NCBI RefSeq assembly: GCF_001971725.1
Contig: NZ_CP019388.1
Coordinates: forward strand, 2,294,001-2,358,000
Reading direction: 5' to 3'
Length of the DNA: 64,000 nucleotides
Source: Winogradskyella sp. J14-2
GTDB taxonomy: Bacteria > Bacteroidota > Bacteroidia > Flavobacteriales > Flavobacteriaceae
Below the pieces are notes generated by a model, which was given only the letters and a program-made list of their open reading frames with translations, was not told where the DNA came from and made no database searches. Positions 24,744-33,265 of the stretch are shown here, one piece after another (within the stretch, counting starts at the first letter, position 1; each line of letters starts with the position of its first letter). The translations under genes and the position numbers were made by a program.

Positions 24744-26723
24744 ATGAGAAACATAATATTTATATCCTTGCTTACTTTTGTTATCTTTTTTGCCTGTAGC
24801 AAAGACATAGAAAGTGCAAAAGAGAACCACTCCGAAATAGTTGATGGTGATATTACTTCATTTAATATTCCTACAGATTTTAACTTTGATACGACTAAAG
24901 AAATAGAAATTGATGTTGAAGTTAACAGTCTAACAGATCAACCTTTGTCTGGTGTGAAGGTTAGCTTTTTTACGGAACATCCAGATTCTGGTGGAACATA
25001 CTTATCTTCTGGGTTTACCAGTTCAATTGGTGTATTAAGCACTAAAATCCAAGTACCAACATATTTAGAGGATTTATTTGTTCAAGTGCATAGTGTGGGT
25101 TTTGCAAATCAAAAAAAAGAACTTATATCTCAACATATGAGTATAACTTTTGGTGGCTTGCCAGACGAAAGGTCTAATGACTATGGTAATAGAGTCTCTA
25201 ATAACCCAATTTTAATCTCAGATAATTATTATTACATGGGAAGTTACAATATTGGAGGAACAAAAGGACTACCTCATTATCTTGAGTCTGAAAGTGATAA
25301 TTTAAGTCAGGAGTTTTTAGACGGTGTAAAAGCGTCTCTTCCAGAAAATAAACCAGTTCCAGATTATAATCCGGAGTATCTCACATCAGGGAACGAGCTT
25401 GATGTTGTGGTAACAGACTTAAGTGATGTTTGGGTTACTTTTGTTACCGAAGGCGCAGGATACAAAAATGCCTTAGGGTACTATGTTTTTGATACAGATA
25501 ATCCACCTACCAGCGCTAGTGACATAGATTCTATTTACGTTGTATTGCCAAATGCATCGTTAGCTAATTCTGGTGGTGAACTCTATGCTGGCGATAAAGT
25601 AAAACTAGGAACTTTTCAGGCAGGAAAAAGTATTTCTTGGGTGCTGTTTCAAAATGCGTGGACAGGTTCAGGCACAAACGTAAACACAACTAAATTTTAC
25701 TCGCGTTCAGATTTTAATACAATAGAAAGTGATCCAACTAAACGTCAACACACAGTTCAGTTAGCAGATTTTGGAAACCAACGATTATTAAATGGTTTTG
25801 AAGACCAAACACGATCTCTAAGTAGCGATAATGATTTTAACGACTTGGTTTTTTATGTATCTGCAAATCCTTGGGAGGCTATTGAGATTGGTGGGATACC
25901 ACAAGTTACACCAAGTACCGATGACGATGGTGATGGTGTTTCTAATGAAAGTGATGATTTTCCTAATGATCCACTGAGAGCTATCCAAAATACATACACA
26001 GGATCTTTGGCTTTTGAGGATCTATGGCCAGCGCAAGGAGATTATGATTTTAACGATATGGTCATTGACTATGAGATAGACCATATACTTAACGGAAATA
26101 ATCTTTTGGTTAATATTGAAGCCGATTGGAATGTTAAAGCAGTTTTTGCCAGTTTTAATAATGGTTTTGGGATACAACTAAAAGAACTAATGCCCAATGA
26201 TGTGGCCAGTGTTACAGGGTCTTATCTCACGAACAATAGTATTAATGTTAATGGAAATGGAACAGAGGCAAATCAAAATAAAGCAACTGTCATTTTTTTT
26301 GATAGTGTATTTGATGCTACTCAAACATCAAACAACAATATCATAAGTTCTACAATTAGTTTTACTAATCCAGTGTCACAAAACCTAACGGGTTATCCTC
26401 CTTACAACCCATTTATTTTTGTAAACGGTGATAGAAGCAAAGAAATTCACCTACCAGGCCACAAACCAACAGATCTTTTTGATGACGAATGGTTTGGGAC
26501 ATCGTCTGATGCTAGTGAACCAGAAAGCGATTATTACTACAAAACTTCTAACGGTTTGCCTTGGGTAATCAATATACCCGAATCATTCGACTTTCCTGAT
26601 GAAGGATATCCTATAAATGAAGCCTATTATTTCTTTTCAAATTGGGCAATAAGTGGTGGTAGTTTGAATAAAGATTGGTACAAAGATCTTCCGTCTTACA
26701 GAGACACAAGCAAAATTCATTAA
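24744..26723 (+). CDS. LruC domain-containing lipoprotein
   Basis: A 659-aa protein. The lipoprotein signal IIFISLLTFVIFFAC is followed by a carboxypeptidase-regulatory-like beta domain (PLSGVKVSFFTEHPDSGGTYLSS, about residues 45-115). Then comes a DUF4114-like segment (TRSLSSDNDFNDLVFYV, near 370), a thrombospondin type 3-like acidic calcium loop (DDDGDGVSNESDDFPNDPLR, near 395) and the LruC/DUF4842 domain (LWPAQGDYDFNDMVIDYEI to the C-terminus). LruC proteins are outer-membrane lipoproteins first described in Leptospira; their role is unknown, and in Bacteroidota they are frequent. It is monocistronic with a good terminator at 26745-26786. Confidence 0.88.
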   Translation: MRNIIFISLLTFVIFFACSKDIESAKENHSEIVDGDITSFNIPTDFNFDTTKEIEIDVEVNSLTDQPLSGVKVSFFTEHPDSGGTYLSSGFTSSIGVLSTKIQVPTYLEDLFVQVHSVGFANQKKELISQHMSITFGGLPDERSNDYGNRVSNNPILISDNYYYMGSYNIGGTKGLPHYLESESDNLSQEFLDGVKASLPENKPVPDYNPEYLTSGNELDVVVTDLSDVWVTFVTEGAGYKNALGYYVFDTDNPPTSASDIDSIYVVLPNASLANSGGELYAGDKVKLGTFQAGKSISWVLFQNAWTGSGTNVNTTKFYSRSDFNTIESDPTKRQHTVQLADFGNQRLLNGFEDQTRSLSSDNDFNDLVFYVSANPWEAIEIGGIPQVTPSTDDDGDGVSNESDDFPNDPLRAIQNTYTGSLAFEDLWPAQGDYDFNDMVIDYEIDHILNGNNLLVNIEADWNVKAVFASFNNGFGIQLKELMPNDVASVTGSYLTNNSINVNGNGTEANQNKATVIFFDSVFDATQTSNNNIISSTISFTNPVSQNLTGYPPYNPFIFVNGDRSKEIHLPGHKPTDLFDDEWFGTSSDASEPESDYYYKTSNGLPWVINIPESFDFPDEGYPINEAYYFFSNWAISGGSLNKDWYKDLPSYRDTSKIH

Positions 26724-26744
26724 AAATTTAAAATTACGCTAAGT

Positions 26745-26786
26745 GAAGTCTCGTGTGTTTATAAAATGCTCGAGACTTCTTTATTT
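26745..26786 (+). terminator. intrinsic terminator of the LruC gene
   Basis: GAAGTCTCG (26745-26753) pairs perfectly with CGAGACTTC (26771-26779) around a 17-nt loop, followed by TTTATTTAT. The remaining 220 bp to the next gene show only the promoter at 27001. Confidence 0.8.
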
Positions 26787-27000
26787 ATAGCAGAATGCGT
26801 AAATTATATCATCGGTTTAGTGATTGCTAATTCGCTTTCTCTTTTTCTTTGCATTATGTTTACTGTTTATATGTAATTCATTTTTATTTTTCTCAAATGA
26901 ACTAAAAATCATCTGGTATGAGAGCGATTAGAAAAGTCTATATAACCTATAAACAAAAACCTTTAACACTTTAATAAGATAAGTAGGTGTGGCTTATATG

Positions 27001-27008
27001 TAAATTTG
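27001..27008 (+). promoter_or_regulatory. -7 box abutting the metallophosphoesterase start
   Basis: TAAATTTG (perfect TAnnTTTG), then CAAC, then the ATG at 27013. With initiation about 5 nt after the box, the transcript would be leaderless or nearly so. Confidence 0.6.
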
Positions 27009-27012
27009 CAAC

Positions 27013-28242
27013 ATGACACGTTGGATTATTTTTATTATTATTTATGTTTTGCTTACAGCCTACGGTTTTCAGGCTATTAAGACTGTGACAAAGCAGAGTT
27101 GGATCCATTATTTATTTTTAGGTCTTGCTTTGTTAGTGGTGGGTAATTTTATAATTCAATTTACTATTTATAGCGAAGGACGTGTGCTAAGCCCATCTAA
27201 AAGTTATGCCTTAGGGTTTCTCTTGGCTTACATGTCTATAAACTTAGTCTTAGTACCAATTCTTTTAGGTGAGGATATTATTAGAGGGTTTTATGGACTT
27301 TACGATAAGTTTATAGCAAAGCGCGAAGCTTTGTATATTCCAAGTCGTCGAAGATTTATAAGTCAAATAGGTTTAGGGTTAGCTGCAATACCATTTGCCT
27401 CGCTCTTATATGGTATGTTTAAGGGAAAGTACAACTTTAGAGTACTAAACTACACCTTGCATTTTGAAGACTTACCAGATGCATTTGATGGCTATCGATT
27501 AACCCAAATTAGTGATATACACTCAGGAAGTTTTGATAATAAAGAGAAAATTGAATATGCCATCGATTTAATTAATGAGCAACAATCTGACATTATTTTG
27601 TTTACTGGTGATATGGTAAATAATAAGGCCAGTGAAATGCTGCCATGGATAGATACCTTTAGTCGTTTAAAGGCTAAAGACGGAAAGTTTTCTGTATTAG
27701 GTAATCATGATTATGGCGATTATGTCGATTGGAAATCAAAAGCAGAAAAAATAAAAAATCTTGAAGATTTAAAAACTATACAAAAAGAAATTGGCTTTGA
27801 TTTGTTGTTAAACGAACATCGTTATCTTGAAAAAAATGGAGACAAAATTGCCCTTGTAGGTGTTGAAAATTGGGGGAAAGGAGGTTTTAAAAAAGCCGGT
27901 GACTTAAAAAAGGCCTCAGCAGCAATTGATAAAGATGATTTTAAAATTTTAATGACCCACGATCCCAGTCATTGGGATATTGAAGTTGTCAACGATGCTT
28001 ACCATTACCATTTAACCTTAAGCGGTCATACCCACGGTATGCAATTCGGAATTGAAATACCAGGTTGGATAAAATGGAGTCCTGCAAAGTGGCGTTACAA
28101 ACAATGGGCTGGGATCTATGAAACTTTGGGGCAATACATTAATGTTAATAGAGGTTTTGGCTTTTTGGCTTATCCTGGAAGGGTTGGTATATGGCCCGAG
28201 ATTACTGTTATAGAGTTTAAAAAAGGAACAAAAGAGACATAA
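27013..28242 (+). CDS. membrane-anchored metallophosphoesterase (YkuE-like)
   Basis: A 409-aa protein with four predicted membrane helices in the first 140 residues (IIFIIIYVLLTAYGF, WIHYLFLGLALLVVG, YALGFLLAYMSINLV, GLGLAAIPFASLLYGMF). A calcineurin-like phosphoesterase domain follows (about 150-400). The metal-binding motifs are all present: QISDIHSG, FTGDMVNN, LGNHDYG, THDPSHW and SGHTHGMQFG, so two-metal catalysis should be intact. Related YkuE/YaeI enzymes act on phospholipid-type substrates such as UDP-diacylglucosamine-like compounds, but the substrate here is not known. The product is monocistronic, with its own promoter at 27001. Confidence 0.9.
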   Translation: MTRWIIFIIIYVLLTAYGFQAIKTVTKQSWIHYLFLGLALLVVGNFIIQFTIYSEGRVLSPSKSYALGFLLAYMSINLVLVPILLGEDIIRGFYGLYDKFIAKREALYIPSRRRFISQIGLGLAAIPFASLLYGMFKGKYNFRVLNYTLHFEDLPDAFDGYRLTQISDIHSGSFDNKEKIEYAIDLINEQQSDIILFTGDMVNNKASEMLPWIDTFSRLKAKDGKFSVLGNHDYGDYVDWKSKAEKIKNLEDLKTIQKEIGFDLLLNEHRYLEKNGDKIALVGVENWGKGGFKKAGDLKKASAAIDKDDFKILMTHDPSHWDIEVVNDAYHYHLTLSGHTHGMQFGIEIPGWIKWSPAKWRYKQWAGIYETLGQYINVNRGFGFLAYPGRVGIWPEITVIEFKKGTKET

Positions 28243-28310
28243 TTGCTAACAATTGTTTATTTTTATATAGTTCATAATGAACTTACTACATTTTGAATAA
28301 AAATTTTATG

Positions 28311-28318
28311 TAGGTTTG
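28311..28318 (+). promoter_or_regulatory. possible promoter of the thioredoxin-like gene
   Basis: TAGGTTTG fits TAnnTTTG and lies 29 bp before the ATG. A TTTG lies at 28292-28295, but the spacing (15 bp) is shorter than usual. Confidence 0.45.
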
Positions 28319-28347
28319 TATAACTCGTTTGACTAAAACAATAACAT

Positions 28348-28644
28348 ATGTCAAAATTTGGGGAATTAATAGATGTCGATATTCCGGTTCTATTAGACTT
28401 CTATACAGAAGGAAATAACCTATCTGGTGCAATGCATCCTATTCTGAGGGATGTTGCAGCGGCATTAGGCGACAAAGCCAAAGTCATTAAGATTGATGTG
28501 GATAAAAATCAAGAGCTAGCGGAGGCACTGCGAGTAAAAGGACTACCTACATTAATAATTTACAAGAATGGAGAAATGAAATGGCGCCACAGTGGTGAGC
28601 AAGATGCCAATACTCTGATTGAAATTATTCAAGAATATCTTTAG
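28348..28644 (+). CDS. thioredoxin-fold protein lacking the CxxC active site
   Basis: A 98-aa single thioredoxin domain with no signal peptide. The framework is complete: VLLDFYTE at the strand before the active site, VIKIDVDKNQELAEALRVKG, and the cis-Pro loop GLPTLIIYKNGE. Where thioredoxins have WCGPCK, this protein reads GNNLSG, so both catalytic cysteines and the Trp are replaced. There is no Cys anywhere in the protein, hence no dithiol chemistry. The regular length and intact fold argue against a decaying gene. I recall similar cysteine-less thioredoxins in other flavobacteria. A protein-binding or scaffold role is an inference. The 3' end overlaps that of the convergent deacetylase by 20 bp. 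Confidence 0.88.
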   Translation: MSKFGELIDVDIPVLLDFYTEGNNLSGAMHPILRDVAAALGDKAKVIKIDVDKNQELAEALRVKGLPTLIIYKNGEMKWRHSGEQDANTLIEIIQEYL

Positions 28645-29290
28645 TTATTGCCTTAAATAAATAGCCTCTTTTACTATAAAATTCTAAAACTTTAGGTAAG
28701 GCATATTTTAAGTTTCTAGAGGCCTTTATGCTGTCATGAAATACAACAATACTTCCTTCTTTCGCTTTAGAGATTATGTTTTCTAAACAGGCTTCTTCAC
28801 TTACAGATGCATCCCAATCGTAAGAGAGTACGTCCCATAACACAATTTTGTAGCCTAATTTTTGTAATGCCTTTGATTGCTTGCTTTTAAATTTACCGTA
28901 TGGAGGCCGGAAAATATCTTCGAATGAAAATCGATGATTTTTAATTTTTGAATTGATTAAATTCTGAGTGCGTTTAACATCATCTATATAATCTTTAGTG
29001 TTTGTTTTCCAGCCTTTTAAGTGATTATATGTATGATTGCCAACACAATGACCTTGCTTTAAAATAGAGTGAAAAATATCTGGATGAGATTCAATATTCT
29101 TACCTATGCAAAAAAAAGTAGCTTTAGCATCATATTCTTGTAATGTTTGAAGTACCCAATCTGTTATTTCGGGTGTTGGGCCATCATCAAAAGTGAGATA
29201 GAGCTCTTTTTTTGTGGTATTGATATTCCAGACAAACTTTGGAAATAAGGTTTTTACAAATCCAGGTGTCTTGGCAGGAATAATCTTCAT
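28625..29290 (-). CDS. polysaccharide deacetylase family protein (NodB domain, CE4)
   Basis: A 221-aa protein covering one NodB homology domain. Motif 1 TFDDGPTPEI gives the catalytic and metal-binding Asp pair, motif 2 GNHTYNH gives the two metal His, motif 3 FRPPYGKF and motif 5 VVFHDSIKA give the catalytic base-assisting residues. All are intact, so it should be an active metal-dependent N- or O-deacetylase on a cell-envelope carbohydrate. No clear signal peptide is present; the N-terminus is MKIIPAKTPGFVKTLFP, so location is uncertain. It starts 5 bp after the stop of the DUF2723/GT117 gene and is surely cotranscribed with it, which hints at a shared glycan or glycoprotein pathway. Confidence 0.92.
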   Translation of the reverse strand: MKIIPAKTPGFVKTLFPKFVWNINTTKKELYLTFDDGPTPEITDWVLQTLQEYDAKATFFCIGKNIESHPDIFHSILKQGHCVGNHTYNHLKGWKTNTKDYIDDVKRTQNLINSKIKNHRFSFEDIFRPPYGKFKSKQSKALQKLGYKIVLWDVLSYDWDASVSEEACLENIISKAKEGSIVVFHDSIKASRNLKYALPKVLEFYSKRGYLFKAITKDILE

Positions 29291-29295
29291 TTTAG

Positions 29296-32200
29296 TTATT
29301 CTTCAGGAACTATTGAATCTTTAATAGTATCGTTTATTAATGCATTAATATCAATGTCATCAATAGGTTCTTCATCTTCGCCAGAGTCCATTAATTTATT
29401 TAACAAGCTTAGATAACTGTTAAATTTTTTGGTTTCTTCTAACGCAAATTCTTTATCATTATAAATTACCAGAAGATCTACCAAGGCTCTGTAGCGTTGT
29501 ACATCTAAATAAATATCATCAATAAGCCGTATTTGGTCATATTCATCTAAACCGCTGTAATACACTAAGTTTTCTTGGTAGATTTTAGCCACATCTTTAT
29601 ATAATGCTCTACCTTTTTCTAAGCTACCTACTTCATAATAAGCACTAATGTAAGGTTCTAATAGAGAGTGATATCCAAATTTATCTACTGGCATTTTTTC
29701 CATGGCTATATCTGCAATTTCTTCAGCTTCTTTTAACTTATCTTCGTTAATAAGTGCTTCAATTAATCTTGCTAAATTACCTCTGTAAGTAATACCATTT
29801 CTTCTTGTCTCAATATCATGATAGATATCTTCTCCGCTTCCGCCCCAATTCCATTTTTTTACCATGTTATACATAAGGTCAGGATCTACGCGACCCATAT
29901 CATATGGGTTGGCTCTATCTACCGGTGTTTTTATTGGTACTAGCTTATAGCACATACCATCTAATTGTAGATAATCTTTTAGCCAAACATAGTCATCGGC
30001 TCCAAAGGCGCCACCAGTAAAATAAATCGGGCGCTCCCAGTTATTATTAGCAATAATATCTAGCATTAATAATCTATTTTTATAGATGTAGCTCCCCTCA
30101 ATTTCAGCATATAGAGTATCCTCTATTTTGTTTGCATCTTTAGGTGTTACAATACCGTTTTTAAGGACTTGTTCCTTATTAACAGGTATGCTAATATGTT
30201 TTGTCGGGAAATAGTTTGAGTTTAGAAGATGTTTAGGATATGCTCTTGGATCCTCACCTTGGGCCTGTACTACATAACCAAATTTTGTTTTCGGGTCTTC
30301 ATTAGATACAAAGTCCATAAAGTCTTTTATTGGAAGAGTGTCTCTAGTAATTTCTCTCTTAATAATGACATCTCTTGTACTACCTCTATATTGGTTGTGT
30401 GTTAATTGTGACGGAATAGGTTCACTTTCGTACGCTTGGCGTTTCATTTGGTCTATGTACCAGTCTGTTTGAAATAAACTCGTATTTACCACTCGTACAT
30501 CTGTTCTTACACCTTCAATTTCTTGTAAGTACCATAACGGGAAAGAGTCATTATCTCCAATGGTAAATAGTATAGCATTTGGTGCGCAAGATTCTAAATA
30601 CTTACGCGCCATGGCATTGGCTGTATACTTACCAGAACGGTCATGGTCGTCCCAATTATTAGCAGCTAAAACACCAGGAACAATAATTAAGCAAACCAAA
30701 GTTACAGCAGGAGCTAATAGTTTTGTTTTTACGCTAGATTTTAATAGGTCATATATGGCATAGACACCAAATCCAATCCAAATGGCAAATACATAGAAAG
30801 AACCAACTACGGAATAATCGCGTTCACGAGGCTCAAAAGGTCTAATGTTTGTGTAGAACTGTATTGCTAAACCAGTCATTAGAAAGAAAACTAAAAGCAC
30901 CCAAAAGCGCTTAGCATCATTATACATTAAAAACAAAAAGCCTAATAATCCTAAAATAAGAGGTAAGAAGTAATACGTGTTTCTTGCTTTATTCTCTAAA
31001 ACTTCTGTTGGTAAATTATCTTGCGATATGCCTAAATGTAGCTCATCAATAAATTTAATACCAGAAATCCAATTGCCATTAAAATCATCATATTTACCTT
31101 GAATGTCGTTTTGTCTTCCTGTGAAATTCCACATAAAATAGCGCCAGTACATGTAGCCAAACTGATATTGAAACATGTAAGCCAAATTATCACCAAATGA
31201 GGGTTTTTCCACCACTAGATATTGTTGACCATAACGTCTTAAAAACTTATCGTAGTCTTCATAGTCAACCTCACCTTTTCTTATACGCATTCTAAAATCA
31301 TTAACAATTTTGTCAAAACGACGTTTTTCTTGCAATGCATAAGAACTCGCTTGTTCAGTAGCAATCTGGTCTGCTTCTGCCTCACTCAAACCTTGTCGCA
31401 TAGCATCATTCATAAACACACTATACGCTTCATCAAAAGCATTTTTTTGAAGGTTTGGGTTTACCTTAAAGTCAATAAACCCAGTAAACATCATGTAGTT
31501 ATCAGCATGTTCGCTACTCCACATCCTTGGTAAGATGGAAGCGTGCTCATGGTTGTAGTTTTGTTTTGTGCCTTCCCAATCATTAATAATTACGTATTTA
31601 CCTGTTTTTTCATCGCGTTCGTAGTTCTTTTTGTCATCTACAAAAGGTTTGTCTTTATCAGCTCCAGAATAAATTTCAGTAAATTGCGGACCGTAGAAAA
31701 GGTGCGTCTCAGGGTATTGTTCAAGGTTGTAATACGCTAATAACTCTCTTGCATCAGACGGATCATTCTCGTTAATGATAACATTGGCATTAGCACGTAT
31801 TGGTAACATCATCCACGATGAAAACCCAATAAAAATAAACATTAAACATAGTACCAAAGTATTAATATGAATCATGCCTTTTTTACGAGTGTAATTCAAT
31901 CCAAAATAGAAAAGAGTAATAACCAATAAGCCTGTTATTATTGTTCCTGAATTAAACGGTAGTCCCATTGAGTTTACAAAAAACACTTCGAGATAACCAA
32001 AAAGTTTTAAAGTTGAAGGCAATAATAATTTGAAAATGAACAACAGTATAGCCGCAGAAACAACATTGGCAATTATAAAGTTTTTAATTGTAATGGTTTT
32101 ATAATTCTTAAAGTAGTAAATAAGACCAATAGCAGGTATAGTTAGTAATCCCATAAAGTGAACTCCAAACGATAACCCAATTACAAATGCAATAAGAATT

Positions 32201-32733
32201 AACCAACGATTACCTCTTGGTTTGTGCATGTCTTGTTCCCAGCGTAATGCTAAGTAGAATAGTATGGACATAATTAAAGTTGCCATAGCATATACCTCTG
32301 TTTCAACAGCGTTGAACCAAAACGAATCCGTAAAGGTAAATGCTAAACTTCCTACAAAAGCACTGCCCAAAATAGCCATGCCTTTACCTTGATTAGAGTC
32401 TTTGTTATACTTTACAAGTTTAACCAACAACAGACTTATAGTCCAGAACATGAATAAAATGGTGAACGCGCTTGCTACAGCACTCATTAAATTCATAATC
32501 ATACCAATTTGAGAAGGCTCTAGCGCAAAGATGGAAAAAAATGCACCCATCATCTGAAATAATGGTGCTCCTGGTGGATGTCCAACCTGTAATTTAGAAG
32601 ATGTTAAGATGTACTCTCCTGCATCCCAAAAACTTACTGTTGGTTCTACAGTTAGCGCATAGACTGTACAGGATATTGCAAATACTAGCCATGCTAATAT
32701 GTTATTCCACTTTTTAAAGTTAAAATCTGTCAT
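29296..32733 (-). CDS. DUF2723 (GT117) membrane glycosyltransferase
   Basis: A 1145-aa protein. The N-terminus matches DUF2723: FAISCTVYALTVEPTVSFWD, then AGEYILTSSKLQVGHPPGAP, where the Asp-Ala-Gly-Glu segment corresponds to the luminal catalytic loop of GT-C enzymes. About 12 membrane segments lie in residues 10-330 and 580-700, with a large soluble C-terminal region containing TPR-like helices. The family (CAZy GT117) includes human TMEM260, reported to be an O-mannosyltransferase. In Bacteroidota such proteins are candidates for the general O-glycosylation or surface glycan pathway, but this gene's role is inferred. It forms an operon with the deacetylase downstream and is divergent from tRNA-Gln. 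Confidence 0.9.
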   Translation of the reverse strand: MTDFNFKKWNNILAWLVFAISCTVYALTVEPTVSFWDAGEYILTSSKLQVGHPPGAPLFQMMGAFFSIFALEPSQIGMIMNLMSAVASAFTILFMFWTISLLLVKLVKYNKDSNQGKGMAILGSAFVGSLAFTFTDSFWFNAVETEVYAMATLIMSILFYLALRWEQDMHKPRGNRWLILIAFVIGLSFGVHFMGLLTIPAIGLIYYFKNYKTITIKNFIIANVVSAAILLFIFKLLLPSTLKLFGYLEVFFVNSMGLPFNSGTIITGLLVITLFYFGLNYTRKKGMIHINTLVLCLMFIFIGFSSWMMLPIRANANVIINENDPSDARELLAYYNLEQYPETHLFYGPQFTEIYSGADKDKPFVDDKKNYERDEKTGKYVIINDWEGTKQNYNHEHASILPRMWSSEHADNYMMFTGFIDFKVNPNLQKNAFDEAYSVFMNDAMRQGLSEAEADQIATEQASSYALQEKRRFDKIVNDFRMRIRKGEVDYEDYDKFLRRYGQQYLVVEKPSFGDNLAYMFQYQFGYMYWRYFMWNFTGRQNDIQGKYDDFNGNWISGIKFIDELHLGISQDNLPTEVLENKARNTYYFLPLILGLLGFLFLMYNDAKRFWVLLVFFLMTGLAIQFYTNIRPFEPRERDYSVVGSFYVFAIWIGFGVYAIYDLLKSSVKTKLLAPAVTLVCLIIVPGVLAANNWDDHDRSGKYTANAMARKYLESCAPNAILFTIGDNDSFPLWYLQEIEGVRTDVRVVNTSLFQTDWYIDQMKRQAYESEPIPSQLTHNQYRGSTRDVIIKREITRDTLPIKDFMDFVSNEDPKTKFGYVVQAQGEDPRAYPKHLLNSNYFPTKHISIPVNKEQVLKNGIVTPKDANKIEDTLYAEIEGSYIYKNRLLMLDIIANNNWERPIYFTGGAFGADDYVWLKDYLQLDGMCYKLVPIKTPVDRANPYDMGRVDPDLMYNMVKKWNWGGSGEDIYHDIETRRNGITYRGNLARLIEALINEDKLKEAEEIADIAMEKMPVDKFGYHSLLEPYISAYYEVGSLEKGRALYKDVAKIYQENLVYYSGLDEYDQIRLIDDIYLDVQRYRALVDLLVIYNDKEFALEETKKFNSYLSLLNKLMDSGEDEEPIDDIDINALINDTIKDSIVPEE

Positions 32734-32836
32734 TGAAAACCTTGGTTAATGATGCTGGCGAATTTACTAATTATTATAGTAATGCCTACATTTTTAAGTT
32801 AACGTTAAGTAATTTGAATTATTTTTTTACTTTTTT

Positions 32837-32867
32837 TTTGTCCAAGACAACTTTTGTATTAAATTTG
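32837..32867 (+). promoter_or_regulatory. promoter of tRNA-Gln
   Basis: TTTG (32837-32840), 19 bp, TAAATTTG (32860-32867): a perfect Bacteroidota sigma-A-type promoter, 19 bp upstream of the tRNA. Confidence 0.8.
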
Positions 32868-32886
32868 CACCCTCAATTTAAAAGAT

Positions 32887-32959
32887 TGGCCTATGGTGTA
32901 ACTGGCAACACGTCTGGTTTTGGTCCAGAAGAGTCTAGGTTCGAGCCCTAGTAGGCCAA
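32887..32959 (+). tRNA. tRNA-Gln (anticodon TTG)
   Basis: A 73-nt cloverleaf. Acceptor TGGCCTA pairs with TAGGCCA, the anticodon stem TCTGG/CCAGA holds loop TTTTGGT (anticodon TTG, reading CAA), and the T arm is CTAGG-TTCGAGC-CCTAG. The discriminator base is A. CCA is not encoded (ACA follows). The final 17 bp and the first 2 bp downstream are repeated at 33053-33071. Confidence 0.96.
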
Positions 32960-32969
32960 CAAAAAATTT

Positions 32970-33004
32970 AATCCTTGTTCTAGTTGAATGAGGATTTTTC
33001 TTTT
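32970..33004 (+). terminator. terminator of tRNA-Gln
   Basis: AATCCT (32970-32975) pairs with AGGATT (32991-32996), followed by TTTTCTTTTT. A modest stem, but with a good T-tract directly after the tRNA. Confidence 0.65.
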
Positions 33005-33021
33005 TGGTAACATTTATAAGG

Positions 33022-33052
33022 GCGAGAAGTTTATACTGAGCGTAGTCGAAGT
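33022..33052. repeat. dispersed palindromic repeat copy between tRNA-end copies
   Basis: GCGAGAAG then ACTGAGCGTAGTCGAAGT (33035-33052), identical over 18 bp to the copy in polA (3450-3467). A degenerate relative, GCGAGAAG ... GGGCAGTCGAGGT, follows at 33135-33165. Confidence 0.75.
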
Positions 33053-33115
33053 GAGCCCTAGTAGGCCAACAGAAAAAGAGTCCTAATTACAGTAAGTGGT
33101 TAGGGCTTTTCTTTT
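33053..33115 (+). repeat. second copy of the tRNA-Gln 3' end with its own terminator
   Basis: GAGCCCTAGTAGGCCAACA (33053-33071) is an exact 19-bp copy of 32943-32961, the tRNA-Gln 3' end plus two bases. It is followed, as at the tRNA, by an A-tract and a hairpin (GAGTCCTAA ... TTAGGGCTTTTC, 33077-33112). Confidence 0.8.
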
Positions 33116-33166
33116 GATAGTAAGACTATTGTAAAGCGAGAAGCCTGTGTCAAGGGCAGTCGAGGT

Positions 33167-33246
33167 AAGCCCTAGCGATGTACTGGGCTTGTTGAAGTAA
33201 GAGCCAACAAAAAAACTAAATCATTTCGATTAGGTTTTTTTTATTT
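33167..33246 (+). repeat. third, degenerate copy of the tRNA-Gln 3' end with terminator-like end
   Basis: AAGCCCTAG (33167-33175) and GCCAACA (33203-33209) match the two halves of the tRNA end, now split by 27 bp in place of TAG. An A-tract, an imperfect hairpin (AACTAAATC ... GATTAGGTT) and T8 follow. With the unit above this fills the 306-bp stretch between the tRNA and the stress-protein gene, which holds no ORF. Confidence 0.55.
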
Positions 33247-33265
33247 TCAGAATATTTATTATCAA

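Noticed and set aside
28348..28644. Thioredoxin gene as a pseudogene because it lacks CxxC
   Set aside because: Full length, intact frame, own promoter and conserved fold residues; loss of cysteines alone is not decay.
33053..33209. Extra tRNA genes at the repeated tRNA-Gln ends
   Set aside because: Only the 3' 17-19 bp are copied; no acceptor 5' strand, D arm or anticodon arm exists.
32943..33246. A genomic island inserted at tRNA-Gln
   Set aside because: No integrase, cargo or composition change between the repeated ends; at most a footprint remains.
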